Assembly (NCBI RefSeq): GCF_001594005.1 | Contig: NZ_LTBA01000007.1 | Location: 32,419-96,418, forward strand | Reading direction: 5' to 3' | DNA: 64,000 bases | From: Clostridium tepidiprofundi DSM 19306 | Lineage (GTDB): Bacteria; Bacillota; Clostridia; Clostridiales; Clostridiaceae | Part shown: positions 19,672-27,758 of the stretch, piece after piece | Layout: each line of letters starts with the position of its first letter | Position numbering within the stretch: position 1 is the stretch's first letter | Made by a program: the position numbers and the translations under genes | Notes under the pieces: generated by a model | Seen by the model: only the letters and a program-made list of their open reading frames with translations | Told to the model about the DNA's origin: nothing | Database searches by the model: none

Positions 19672-20142
19672 ATGGCAGTAAGAGATATTTTGACTTTTGA
19701 TGATAAGGTGTTACATACTCAATGCGAGAGAATTAATGTTATTGATGATGATGTGTTAAGCATTATTCAAGATTTAAAAGATACATTATATGCAGGTACA
19801 GGAATAGGACTTGCAGCTCCACAAATTGGTATATTAAAAAGAGTTATATTAATAGATTTAAGGCAGGGTGATGAACCCGTAATAATAATAAATCCCAAAA
19901 TAATTGCTCAATCGGGAAAAGAAAAAGATTGTGAAGGATGTCTTAGTTATCCAGGGTACTATGGTATTGTTGAACGTCCTAAAAAGGTTACTGTAATAGG
20001 CAAGAATATTGATGGAAAAAAAGTAATATATAAAGCGTCTGGACTTTTGGCAAGAGCATTATGTCATGAAATAGATCATTTAGATGGTATAGTGTATACA
20101 GATAGGACTAAAGAAGTATATTCTGAAGATGAAGAAGAATAA
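19672..20142 (+). CDS. def: Peptide deformylase
   Basis: 156 residues with all three family motifs: GIGLAAPQIG, EGCLSYPG (metal-ligand Cys near residue 90) and HEIDHLDG (His 132 and 136 as ligands, Glu 133 catalytic). It removes the formyl group from new proteins and uses Fe2+ or a similar metal. SD AAGGGAAG 8 bases before ATG. The gene stands alone, bordered by a repeat block upstream and a hairpin terminator that includes its stop codon. Confidence 0.96.
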   Translation: MAVRDILTFDDKVLHTQCERINVIDDDVLSIIQDLKDTLYAGTGIGLAAPQIGILKRVILIDLRQGDEPVIIINPKIIAQSGKEKDCEGCLSYPGYYGIVERPKKVTVIGKNIDGKKVIYKASGLLARALCHEIDHLDGIVYTDRTKEVYSEDEEE

Positions 20143-20219
20143 GTGCAGTTTATATAAGGCTGCACTTTTCTATTTTTTTTCTTTAATTCATTAAATAGAT
20201 TATCATCTATTTTTAACAT
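20076..20219 (-). CDS. Possible small antisense ORF over the def 3' end
   Basis: A 47-codon frame on the opposite strand beginning MLKIDDNLFNELKKKNRKVQ. It has a strong SD (TAAGGAG, 7 bases before ATG) and upstream a TTGACT with TA-rich -10 sequences about 17-19 bases on. The first 18 codons lie outside def; the rest overlaps it and the terminator. No family recognised. The well-formed start signals argue for real expression, but the C-terminal serine-rich part is complementary to def codons, so it could be a truncated remnant. Confidence 0.3.
   Translation of the reverse strand: MLKIDDNLFNELKKKNRKVQPYINCTYSSSSSEYTSLVLSVYTIPSK
20141..20176 (+). terminator. Terminator of def
   Basis: AAGTGCAG / CTGCACTT stem with 11-base loop, followed by TTTTC and an eight-T run. 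It overlaps the def stop codon. Confidence 0.75.
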
Positions 20220-20302
20220 ATAATCACTCCTTAATACCTGCCTATGGTATATATTACAACTAACTTCAATAATAAAGTCAATTTTATGAAAGGATGATGT
20301 TT

Positions 20303-22594
20303 TTGTCTATAAATAAAAAAGAAATGGATTATGAAAAATATAATTTAGAAGATACTAAGTCTTGGATACGCAAACAAATAGAGATTAGAGATGAAAAATA
20401 TAAGTATATTGAACAAAAAGTATCATCATTAAAAAAAGGTTCAAGAGGAACATATAATCAAGAACTGCAATTGGCATTGACACGTCAAGAATTTGAGTTA
20501 AAGAATTTAAATAAATTTAGAGAATCAGAGAAATCACCTTATTTTGCAAGAATTGATTTTAAAGAAAAAAGAAGAGAATGTGAAGCATTATACATAGGTA
20601 AATTTGGATTGGGTGATGAGGATACATTTGATGAAAAAGTTGTAGATTGGAGAGCTCCTGTTGCTGATTTATATTATAGTGGAACACAGGGAAAGGTTTT
20701 TTATGAAGCTCCTAACGGTACAGTTGAAGGAGAATTATTACTAAAAAGAAAGTTCTTGATAAAAAATGGAGAGATTAAGGATGCTTTCGATGAGGGCATA
20801 AATGAAGTAATTGTTAAGTCAGGCATTTTAGAAGAAGGAAATGAGCTTGTTGATGAATTTTTAAAAATAACTTTAGAAGAGAGTATAAGTAGTAAATTGA
20901 AAGATGTTGTTGCTACTATTCAAAAAGAACAAAATGATATCATAAGAGCTACCATGAATAAACCCATCATTGTTCAGGGATCTGCTGGTTCAGGGAAAAC
21001 AACTATTGCATTGCATAGATTGGCATACCTACTCTATAGGTACAAAAATTTTTTGTCAGGTGAGGATATACTGGTAATTGCACCAAATAAACTATTTTTG
21101 GACTACATATCAGAGGTGTTACCGAATTTAGGAGCTGATGAAGTTAAGCAAATAACGTTTGATGATATGTGCAGGAAAATATTAAAGTTTAAACAGAAAA
21201 TATATTCAAAAGATGTAAAGTTATCAGAAATACTTGAAAATAATTTAGATGAAAATGATATGAGTGTTAAATGTAGTAAACTTAAGGGAAGTATGTTTTT
21301 TAAGACGGTAATTGATAGATACGTAAAATACATTGAATTCTATGATTCAAAGGTTGAAGATTTGATGTATGATGAATTTGTACTGTTTTCATCAAAAGAG
21401 ATTAAAAGATTGTATTTGAGAGATATGAATCATCTTCCAATAAATAAAAGAAAAGAAGAAATAAAAAGGTACTTTAAAGGTAAAATAAAAAATAAATTAA
21501 GTGATGTTATGGAACAAATAGATAACTTCTATGATAGGAAAGTATCAGAAATCAAGAACAATATGGAAGATGGTAGTGAAAGGAGAAAAATACTTATTTC
21601 ACTGTATGATGAAAGGGATAGCAAAAAAGAGAATTTAAAAAAGAATGCAAAAAAAAGAATAGATATATATTTTAAAGATTGGCTATTAAAAGATACAATT
21701 TCATTGTATTATGATATATTTAAAGATAAAGATGTGTTTGATAAGCTCACAGATGGCAGTATATCGGATTCATTATATGAATTTTTAGTATATGAAATAA
21801 ATAAAAACAAAGAAAATGGTATTGTTGATTCTGATGATTTAGTAGCAATGACATATTTAAAATTTAAGATTGATGGTATTGATGATAAGATGAAATACAA
21901 GCATATTGTTATAGATGAAGCACAGGATTATAGTATTTTTCAATTTCAGTTAATCAACTTAATATCTCAAAATAATTCTATGACTATAGTTGGAGATTTA
22001 GGACAAGGAATTTATACATATAAAGGATTAAGTGATTGGAATCAACTTGATAAATTTGTTTATGGTGGTAATTCATACTATGTACCATTAACACAAAGTT
22101 ATCGTTCAACTGTTGAGATAATAGATTTTGCAAATAATATTTTAAAGAAGCAGCGAAACTATATAAAACCTGCTTTACCGGTTTTAAGACATGGTAAAGA
22201 GATAAATATAATAGAATATGAGAATGATATAGAATTTTCAAAAGAACTAAATAATATTATTAAAGAAGTGGAAAGTGAAGGAAAGAATAGTGTAGCTGTA
22301 ATTGGGAAAACATATAATGAATGCAAGAAAATATATGATATTTTAAAAAAGCATAGTAATGTAAAATGGTATTTGGTAAAAGATAATGATAACACAATTA
22401 AAATGGATAAAATAATAATACCGTCGTATTTGACAAAGGGATTGGAATTTGATTGTAGTGTTATTTTCAATTGTAATGATGAAAATTATGCTGATAATGA
22501 ATTAGATAAAAAATTGCTATATGTTGCACTTACAAGAGCACTTCACTTAGAATATGTATTTTATAAAGGGAAAAAATCTAAATTGCTTGATTAG
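20303..22594 (+). CDS. helD: HelD-like RNA polymerase-recycling helicase
   Basis: About 763 residues, close to Bacillus HelD (774). N-terminal coiled coil (to about 80, WIRKQIEIRDEKYKYIEQKV), then superfamily 1 helicase domains: Walker A GSAGSGKTTIALHRL near residue 226, Walker B VIDEAQDYS, QSYRSTVEI, and TKGLEFDCSVIF near the end. HelD binds stalled RNA polymerase and ejects DNA/RNA with ATP. Two ATG codons (20294, 20297) sit inside the AAAGGATGATG SD-like sequence, so the TTG at 20303 with 8-base spacing is the better start; this is not certain. Single gene. Confidence 0.85.
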   Translation: MSINKKEMDYEKYNLEDTKSWIRKQIEIRDEKYKYIEQKVSSLKKGSRGTYNQELQLALTRQEFELKNLNKFRESEKSPYFARIDFKEKRRECEALYIGKFGLGDEDTFDEKVVDWRAPVADLYYSGTQGKVFYEAPNGTVEGELLLKRKFLIKNGEIKDAFDEGINEVIVKSGILEEGNELVDEFLKITLEESISSKLKDVVATIQKEQNDIIRATMNKPIIVQGSAGSGKTTIALHRLAYLLYRYKNFLSGEDILVIAPNKLFLDYISEVLPNLGADEVKQITFDDMCRKILKFKQKIYSKDVKLSEILENNLDENDMSVKCSKLKGSMFFKTVIDRYVKYIEFYDSKVEDLMYDEFVLFSSKEIKRLYLRDMNHLPINKRKEEIKRYFKGKIKNKLSDVMEQIDNFYDRKVSEIKNNMEDGSERRKILISLYDERDSKKENLKKNAKKRIDIYFKDWLLKDTISLYYDIFKDKDVFDKLTDGSISDSLYEFLVYEINKNKENGIVDSDDLVAMTYLKFKIDGIDDKMKYKHIVIDEAQDYSIFQFQLINLISQNNSMTIVGDLGQGIYTYKGLSDWNQLDKFVYGGNSYYVPLTQSYRSTVEIIDFANNILKKQRNYIKPALPVLRHGKEINIIEYENDIEFSKELNNIIKEVESEGKNSVAVIGKTYNECKKIYDILKKHSNVKWYLVKDNDNTIKMDKIIIPSYLTKGLEFDCSVIFNCNDENYADNELDKKLLYVALTRALHLEYVFYKGKKSKLLD

Positions 22595-22696
22595 TGAACT
22601 CGTTTTGCTAAAGTAAAACATAGGGACTTTGGGTGGATTGAGGCCTTGTAGAATTGATAAAGTTAATGAAAACTATATGGAGGTAGAAGTGTAATT

Positions 22697-23092
22697 ATGA
22701 TTGATAAACAAAGTATTATAAATTATATTGAAGAAAATGATTTGGAAGATGTAAAAGAATTAAAATCAAGTGATGAATTGGTTATTCTAAAGTTTGATTA
22801 TGTATTTGATAAATTCGAAATTGAATCGGCTGAAGCATTTGCAGATGAAGAATGTACAGAAAAGCATTCAGAAGAATGGTACTATGATTTTTATTTACCA
22901 TATTTAAGTGATATTGCAATTGATAATGTAGAAGAAATTATTGAAGAATGTGTAGAAGATACGGATACTGAATATCAGCTTATTGCTTTGGATTTAAGTC
23001 CTGAACAACAAGAAGAGAATACATTTATGGTTGCATTTTATCGTGAGGGTATTGATGTTGAATTGGAAGACTATTTAGTAGAAATAATTTAG
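22697..23092 (+). CDS. Very acidic hypothetical protein
   Basis: 131 residues, not assigned. Extremely rich in Asp and Glu, with few basic residues (IEENDLEDVKELKSSDE, VEEIIEECVEDTDTE). Beta-alpha pattern with aromatic clusters (EEWYYDFYLPYLSD). No signal or membrane segment. SD TGGAGG 12 bases before ATG. The leader of this gene and of the next share an identical 17-mer (TTGTAGAATTGATAAAG), suggesting local duplication of a regulatory segment. Function unknown. Confidence 0.6.
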   Translation: MIDKQSIINYIEENDLEDVKELKSSDELVILKFDYVFDKFEIESAEAFADEECTEKHSEEWYYDFYLPYLSDIAIDNVEEIIEECVEDTDTEYQLIALDLSPEQQEENTFMVAFYREGIDVELEDYLVEII

Positions 23093-23142
23093 TGCAGTAC
23101 ATGGGTGGGAGTTTTGTAGAATTGATAAAGAGGAGTGATGAT

Positions 23143-23691
23143 ATGAAAACTTTAGTTTTATACGCTTCTCCACACAAAGATAGAAATACAGGAAAATTAC
23201 TTGATAGTTTTTTAAAGGGATATAATAAAGATGTCGATATTATAGATTTGTATAATTTAAACATTAAACCATGTGTAGATTGTGGGTATTGCAAAGATAA
23301 TGTTGGGCGATGTTTGATTGATGATGATATGATTGATATATATAGAAAAATAGAAAATAGCGACAATATTATTATAGCTGCACCCATGTATTTTGGCATG
23401 ATACCATCAGTATTAAAGCTAGTAATAGATAGAAGCCAAATGATTTGGAATAAAAAAAACAAATTTAAGATTAAATCAATTAGCAAAAAAAAGGGTGTAC
23501 TGTTGTTCACAGCAGGTGCTGAGTGGAATGATATGTTTTTTGCTATGGAGCTTATTTGCAAATATTTTTTCAATACCATTGGTTGTGAAATAGTAACTAG
23601 AATTTATGCAAATAATACTGATGTTATAGATGTTGAACATAATTATAAATTACTTGAATATGCATTTAGAGAAGGAAAATGTTTTTGTTAA
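23143..23691 (+). CDS. Flavodoxin-fold NAD(P)H-FMN reductase with Cys cluster
   Basis: 182 residues. N-terminus MKTLVLYASPHKDRNTGKLL is the FMN phosphate-binding loop of FMN-reductase-like proteins. Cys 44, 47, 50 and 57 (PCVDCGYCKDNVGRC) have the spacing of the iron-sulfur flavoprotein family, which holds a 4Fe-4S cluster. YFGMIPSVLKLVIDR follows as expected. Probably an electron-transfer or reductase protein of the cytosol; partner unknown. ATG 23143 is preceded by GAGGAGTGATGAT. It follows the acidic gene by 50 bases. Confidence 0.8.
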   Translation: MKTLVLYASPHKDRNTGKLLDSFLKGYNKDVDIIDLYNLNIKPCVDCGYCKDNVGRCLIDDDMIDIYRKIENSDNIIIAAPMYFGMIPSVLKLVIDRSQMIWNKKNKFKIKSISKKKGVLLFTAGAEWNDMFFAMELICKYFFNTIGCEIVTRIYANNTDVIDVEHNYKLLEYAFREGKCFC

Positions 23692-23700
23692 AATTTTCAT

Positions 23701-23728
23701 TTGATTTTTAGCTAAAAGATGATATAAT
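23701..23728 (+). promoter_or_regulatory. Promoter of 6S RNA
   Basis: TTGATT, 16-base spacer, TATAAT; transcript start expected near 23735. Confidence 0.6.
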
Positions 23729-23734
23729 AATTCT

Positions 23735-23930
23735 TGTAATAGTTTCTGAAGTGTTCGAGTTACTTATTATGCTCAACCGACAAAATGATTACGGGATTTT
23801 CAAAAGTTTTACCTATGTCATGCTCCGCTTTAATTATTTTGGGAGAAGACAGAAGTAAGATGAGAAAAACCCACCTGCTTGGACGGCGGGCGTGAGCATA
23901 TAAGGAGACGGCATTTTGGGGCTAATATTA
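23735..23930 (+). ncRNA. ssrS: 6S RNA
   Basis: About 195 bases without an ORF. The 5' part CTGAAGTGTTCG, then GCTCAACCGAC, matches the conserved 5' arm of 6S RNA (GATGTTCG...CTGAGCCGA in E. coli). The 3' part has ACCCACCTGCTTGG and CGGCATTTTGGGGC, typical of Firmicutes 6S. The two ends can pair into a long wobble-rich closing stem, leaving the open central bubble that mimics a melted promoter. 6S RNA binds sigma-A RNA polymerase and lowers its activity in stationary phase. A promoter lies upstream and a terminator downstream. Confidence 0.78.
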
Positions 23931-23941
23931 TGGTGAAGATT

Positions 23942-23968
23942 AAAGCTACTGAATATTCAGTAGCTTTT
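23942..23968 (+). terminator. Terminator after 6S RNA
   Basis: AAGCTACTGAA / TTCAGTAGCTT, 11-bp stem followed by T run. Confidence 0.85.
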
Positions 23969-23977
23969 TGGCTTTTC

Positions 23978-24184
23978 TTATGCAATTTTCTTTTTCAAAT
24001 ACATACAGTATTTTTTTGACTGAGATTGGACTATATACTTGTCCAATTTTTGACTAACAGCAATTACTACTTTATCAGTTGGTTTTTTAAATCTTAGCAA
24101 TAAATAAAGAATTTGTTTGCTGAGTAAAATTTTGAGATTTAAAATCTCTTTGTGTAAAAATAATACTACCCTCTCCTTAATCAT
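23978..24184 (-). CDS. Spo0E-like aspartyl-phosphate phosphatase
   Basis: 68 residues. The motif VSQKLDKYIVQSQ near the C-terminus matches the Spo0E signature SxxLDxxI, and the upstream helix fits the two-helix hairpin of the family. Spo0E proteins dephosphorylate Spo0A~P and so restrain sporulation. The ATG at 24184 follows GAGAGGGATCC; longer in-frame starts upstream lack an SD. It is one of three Spo0E-like genes in this window (others at 48981 and 52295). Convergent with the 6S RNA gene. Confidence 0.7.
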   Translation of the reverse strand: MIKERVVLFLHKEILNLKILLSKQILYLLLRFKKPTDKVVIAVSQKLDKYIVQSQSKKYCMYLKKKIA

Positions 24185-24323
24185 AATGGATCCCTCTCTC
24201 ATAAAAAAATAAAATACTTTGTGTCTATATTCTACCAAAATTAAATCTATATGTTAAATTTTTTTTATGCTATTATATTACATAAAATAACACATGACAA
24301 CATATTTTACCAAAAAAGCGATA

Positions 24324-24365
24324 GCAGTTCTTGAAATGGAATAAAATTCCATGCCGCAAACTGTT
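24324..24365 (+). other. Structured segment in the corA leader
   Basis: CAGTT / AACTG outer stem around a perfect hairpin ATGGAA-TAAAA-TTCCAT and an internal loop. Lies in the 350-base gap upstream of the CorA-type gene. It matches no riboswitch consensus that I recognise. The rest of the gap is AT-rich without clear features. Confidence 0.35.
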
Positions 24366-24537
24366 GAAAAAAGCCATTTGGAATTATATGTAAATGACGA
24401 AAATAGTCTAAAATTTTTTATAAAATTTTAACATAACTGATAATAGAGTTACAATAATTGAATATATTCGTTTACTTATAAACATAATATGAGTGTGGTT
24501 TTACAAATTGATAAATTATTTTGGCTGGTGGTTAATA

Positions 24538-25479
24538 ATGCAAGCATATGATATGATTAAGGATGAGTTTTATTTTCATACAGATTTTAAAATCGGTAAG
24601 AGCAATTATTGGATTATTGCTACACCTGATGAACTAAAAAAAATACAAGAAAATATTGGAATAATAAAATATACCAAAACTGATTATGATAGTAAAATAA
24701 AACATCAATCAAGTATAAATTTTTTTGACGATTATTTGTTTTTATCATTAAATGTTCTCAATTTTGAAAACAATGTACTTAAAGCTAGTGATATAAAAAT
24801 ATTTCTATGTAGGAATTATATTTTAACAATTTATAAAGAGAACATTGATTTGCTTAATGAATTAATGAAGGATATTTCAAATTCTCAAAATTGCTTTATA
24901 CTGAAAAGTAAGCCTGAACCTAGCATAGTTCTCTATTATCTATTAGATAGAATAATAATTAGGAATTACGAAGTTATATCTAAATTAGAGTATCAAGCAG
25001 ATAAAATAGAAATAAATATTTTGAAAAATCCCAGACATGAACAAATAGATCAGTTAATAACTTTAAGGAGACAGGTTTATAAGATAAAAAAATATTTAAA
25101 TCCTTTAAGATACATTGGAGATGCATTAGTAAGTAATGAAAATTCTATAATAGAACAGTGTAATATTGTTTATTTCGAAAGTATAAATAGTAAAATAGAA
25201 AAATTAATGATGGCACTTGAAGCACTTGTGCAAGATTTGGCGCTTGTTAGAGAGGCATTTGAATCGGAAATTGCAAATAAGACAAATGAGTTGATGAAGA
25301 TATTTACGCTTATTGCCACGATTTTTTTGCCATTGAATTTAATTACTAGTATGCATGGTATGAACTATGATAATATACCATTTTGTGATTTAAAGTATGG
25401 TTACTACATAATGATAGGTGTTATGTGTCTTATTGCATCTTCATTGGTGATTTTATTTAAAAAGAAAAAATGGCTATAG
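24538..25479 (+). CDS. CorA-family divalent cation transporter
   Basis: 313 residues: soluble N-terminal domain, long helix (EYQADKIEINILKNPRHEQ), and two C-terminal membrane helices. The first helix ends in the diagnostic GMN motif (SMHGMNYDNIP). The family forms pentameric channels for Mg2+, Co2+ or Zn2+. ATG 24538 follows GGTGG with 7-base spacing; the ORF extends 15 codons further up without an SD. Preceded by a long leader with a possible structured element. Substrate (Mg2+ vs other) not shown. Confidence 0.87.
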   Translation: MQAYDMIKDEFYFHTDFKIGKSNYWIIATPDELKKIQENIGIIKYTKTDYDSKIKHQSSINFFDDYLFLSLNVLNFENNVLKASDIKIFLCRNYILTIYKENIDLLNELMKDISNSQNCFILKSKPEPSIVLYYLLDRIIIRNYEVISKLEYQADKIEINILKNPRHEQIDQLITLRRQVYKIKKYLNPLRYIGDALVSNENSIIEQCNIVYFESINSKIEKLMMALEALVQDLALVREAFESEIANKTNELMKIFTLIATIFLPLNLITSMHGMNYDNIPFCDLKYGYYIMIGVMCLIASSLVILFKKKKWL

Positions 25480-25513
25480 TTTGTATTTTATAAATATAAT
25501 AAATATTCGTATA

Positions 25514-25542
25514 TTGAATTTTTTCTTGTAATCTAGTACAAT
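25514..25542 (+). promoter_or_regulatory. Promoter of the M18 aminopeptidase gene
   Basis: TTGAAT, 17-base spacer, TACAAT, 34 bases before the start codon. Confidence 0.6.
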
Positions 25543-25575
25543 GTTTGTGAGAATACTTTTAGGAGGTCTAAATAT

Positions 25576-26997
25576 ATGACTGAAGAAAAGAAAAATAATA
25601 AAACAAATTTTGAAAAGAAATACGAACTAGCTTGGGATAAATATTCCAAAGAAGATTTAAAAAAGGTTTATGATTTATCAGACGAGTACATAAACTTTAT
25701 GTCAATTTGTAAGACTGAAAGGGAATGTGTAACGGAATTTATTAAACGTGCTGAAAAGTTTGGGTACAGAGATATCAATAGTGTTATTGCAGAAGGAAAA
25801 GGAGTAAAAGCAGGAGATAAGATTTATGCTAATTGTATGGGCAAAACTTTAGCTTTATTCTTAATTGGTTCTGAGCCAATTGAAAAAGGGCTAAAAATAT
25901 TAGGTGCTCATGTTGACTCTCCAAGACTTGACCTTAAGCAAAATCCTCTTTACGAAGATTCTGATTTAGCATTATTAAAAACTCATTATTATGGTGGAGT
26001 TAAGAAGTATCAGTGGGTAACAATTCCTCTTGCTATTCATGGTGTAGTAGTAAAGAAAGATGGTTCTATTGTTAATATAGTTATTGGCGAAGATGAGAGT
26101 GAACCAGTTGTTGGAATTTCAGACTTATTGATTCACCTTTCAGCTGACCAAATGCAGAAGACATTAGCTAAGGGAATTGAAGGAGAAAGCTTAAATGTTT
26201 GTTTTGGAAGCTTGCCAATTGAAGATAAAGATGAAAAAGAGAGAGTTAAGAAGAATATTTTAAAATTAATGAATGACAAATATGGTATAGTTGAAGAAGA
26301 TTTTGTTTCAGCAGAATTAGAAGTTGTGCCTGCAGGAAGAGCTAGAAGCTATGGTTTAGATGGTTCAATGGTAATGGCTTACGGACATGATGATAGAATA
26401 TGTTCATATACATCTTTTGAGGCTATGATGACACTAAATAGTACAGATAAGACTTGTGTAACTTTATTAGTGGACAAGGAAGAAGTTGGAAGCATAGGTG
26501 CTACAGGTATGCAATCAAAATTCTTTGAGAATACAGTAGCAGAAATCATTAATCTAATGGGAGATTACAGCGACATAAAATTAAAGAGAGCACTTGCAAA
26601 TTCTAAAATGCTTTCTTCTGATGTTAGTGCTGCATTCGATCCAAACTATCCATCTGTTATGGAAAAGAGAAATAGTGCATTCTTTGGTAAGGGTATAGTG
26701 TTTAATAAATATACTGGTGCTAGAGGAAAAGGTGGATGTAATGATGCTAACCCAGAGTTTATTGCTGAATTAAGAGCAATAATGGAAAAACACAATGTTT
26801 CATGGCAGACAGCTGAGCTTGGTAAAGTAGACCAAGGAGGCGGTGGAACTATAGCTTACATTCTTGCTCAATATGGAATGCAAGTTATAGATTCTGGAGT
26901 TGCTCTTCATAACATGCATGCTCCATGGGAAATAGCAAGCAAAGCTGATATTTATGAAGCATATAGAGCATATAAAGCATTTTTAATAGAAGCATAA
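25576..26997 (+). CDS. M18 family aminopeptidase
   Basis: 473 residues. Zinc-site motifs of the M18 family are visible: GAHVDSPRLDLKQNPLYE (His and Asp), DKEEVGSIGATGMQS (Glu pair), GHDDRICSY, and near the end GVALHNMHAPWEIASKAD. The enzyme removes N-terminal residues (often acidic or neutral) from peptides as a large oligomer in the cytosol. SD AGGAGG 9 bases before ATG, own promoter and a strong terminator: monocistronic. Length is typical. Confidence 0.93.
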   Translation: MTEEKKNNKTNFEKKYELAWDKYSKEDLKKVYDLSDEYINFMSICKTERECVTEFIKRAEKFGYRDINSVIAEGKGVKAGDKIYANCMGKTLALFLIGSEPIEKGLKILGAHVDSPRLDLKQNPLYEDSDLALLKTHYYGGVKKYQWVTIPLAIHGVVVKKDGSIVNIVIGEDESEPVVGISDLLIHLSADQMQKTLAKGIEGESLNVCFGSLPIEDKDEKERVKKNILKLMNDKYGIVEEDFVSAELEVVPAGRARSYGLDGSMVMAYGHDDRICSYTSFEAMMTLNSTDKTCVTLLVDKEEVGSIGATGMQSKFFENTVAEIINLMGDYSDIKLKRALANSKMLSSDVSAAFDPNYPSVMEKRNSAFFGKGIVFNKYTGARGKGGCNDANPEFIAELRAIMEKHNVSWQTAELGKVDQGGGGTIAYILAQYGMQVIDSGVALHNMHAPWEIASKADIYEAYRAYKAFLIEA

Positions 26998-27000
26998 TAA

Positions 27001-27031
27001 AAAAAGCAGTGGGAAATCCCGCTGCTTTTTT
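27001..27031 (+). terminator. Terminator of the M18 gene
   Basis: AAAAAGCAGTGGG / CCCGCTGCTTTTT with a single G-U pair and AAAT loop; T run follows. Confidence 0.92.
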
Positions 27032-27080
27032 AAATGACTTTTATATTAATATGTATTGATACTATTTTCAAGAGTAAAGA

Positions 27081-27108
27081 TTGAGTAAGATAAGTTTTTT
27101 GGTATAAT
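27081..27108 (+). promoter_or_regulatory. Promoter of the pab-fol operon
   Basis: TTGAGT, 16-base spacer, TATAAT, 35 bases before pabA. Confidence 0.6.
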
Positions 27109-27143
27109 GTTATTATGAATTTATAAAAGATTGAGGGATAAAA

Positions 27144-27758
27144 ATGTTTTTAATGATAGATAATTATGATTCTTTTGTGTATAATCTTGTAAGGTACTTT
27201 GAAGAATTGAATGAAAGCATAATCGTTTTTAGGAATGATGAAATTACAATTGAACAAATAATTAAATTAGCACCTGAGGGTATAATTATTTCGCCTGGAC
27301 CTAAGTCACCTAAAGAATCAGGAATATGTTTGGATGTAATAAATCAATTTAAAGGTAAAATACCTATTTTAGGGATATGTTTAGGTCATCAAGCAATAGG
27401 ATACTCGTTTGGAGCAAAAATTGTTAAAGGAAATCAACCTGTACACGGTAAGGTTTCATATGTTTATCACAATAAAAAGGGTGTATTTAATAAGTTAAAA
27501 TCACCTTTAAAAGTAACAAGATATCATTCATTGGTGATTGATAAAAACGATTTACCATATTGTTTAGAAATTACATCACAAACTTATGATGGTGTTATTA
27601 TGGGAATTAGACACAATGAATACTTTATTGAAGGAGTACAATTTCATCCAGAAGCTGTATTAACAGAGTATGGACATGAAATGCTTAGTAATTTTATTCA
27701 TGAAGCCAAAGAATTTAATAAAAAACTGAGGTGGAAATATGGAAGTAATCATAAATAA
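27144..27758 (+). CDS. pabA: Aminodeoxychorismate synthase glutamine amidotransferase
   Basis: 204 residues, class I glutamine amidotransferase: MIDNYDSFVYNLVRYF at the start, nucleophile Cys 79 in GICLGHQAIG, His 168 and Glu 170 in FHPEA. It provides ammonia from glutamine to PabB. TrpG is nearly identical in sequence, but the neighbours pabB, pabC, folP and folBK point to pABA synthesis; it may serve both pathways. The gene overlaps pabB by 20 bases. Confidence 0.92.
   Translation: MFLMIDNYDSFVYNLVRYFEELNESIIVFRNDEITIEQIIKLAPEGIIISPGPKSPKESGICLDVINQFKGKIPILGICLGHQAIGYSFGAKIVKGNQPVHGKVSYVYHNKKGVFNKLKSPLKVTRYHSLVIDKNDLPYCLEITSQTYDGVIMGIRHNEYFIEGVQFHPEAVLTEYGHEMLSNFIHEAKEFNKKLRWKYGSNHK

Noticed and set aside
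24396..24404. TGACGAAAA as a Spo0A box
   Set aside because: Single site with a mismatch in a region of AT-rich DNA; too weak to support.
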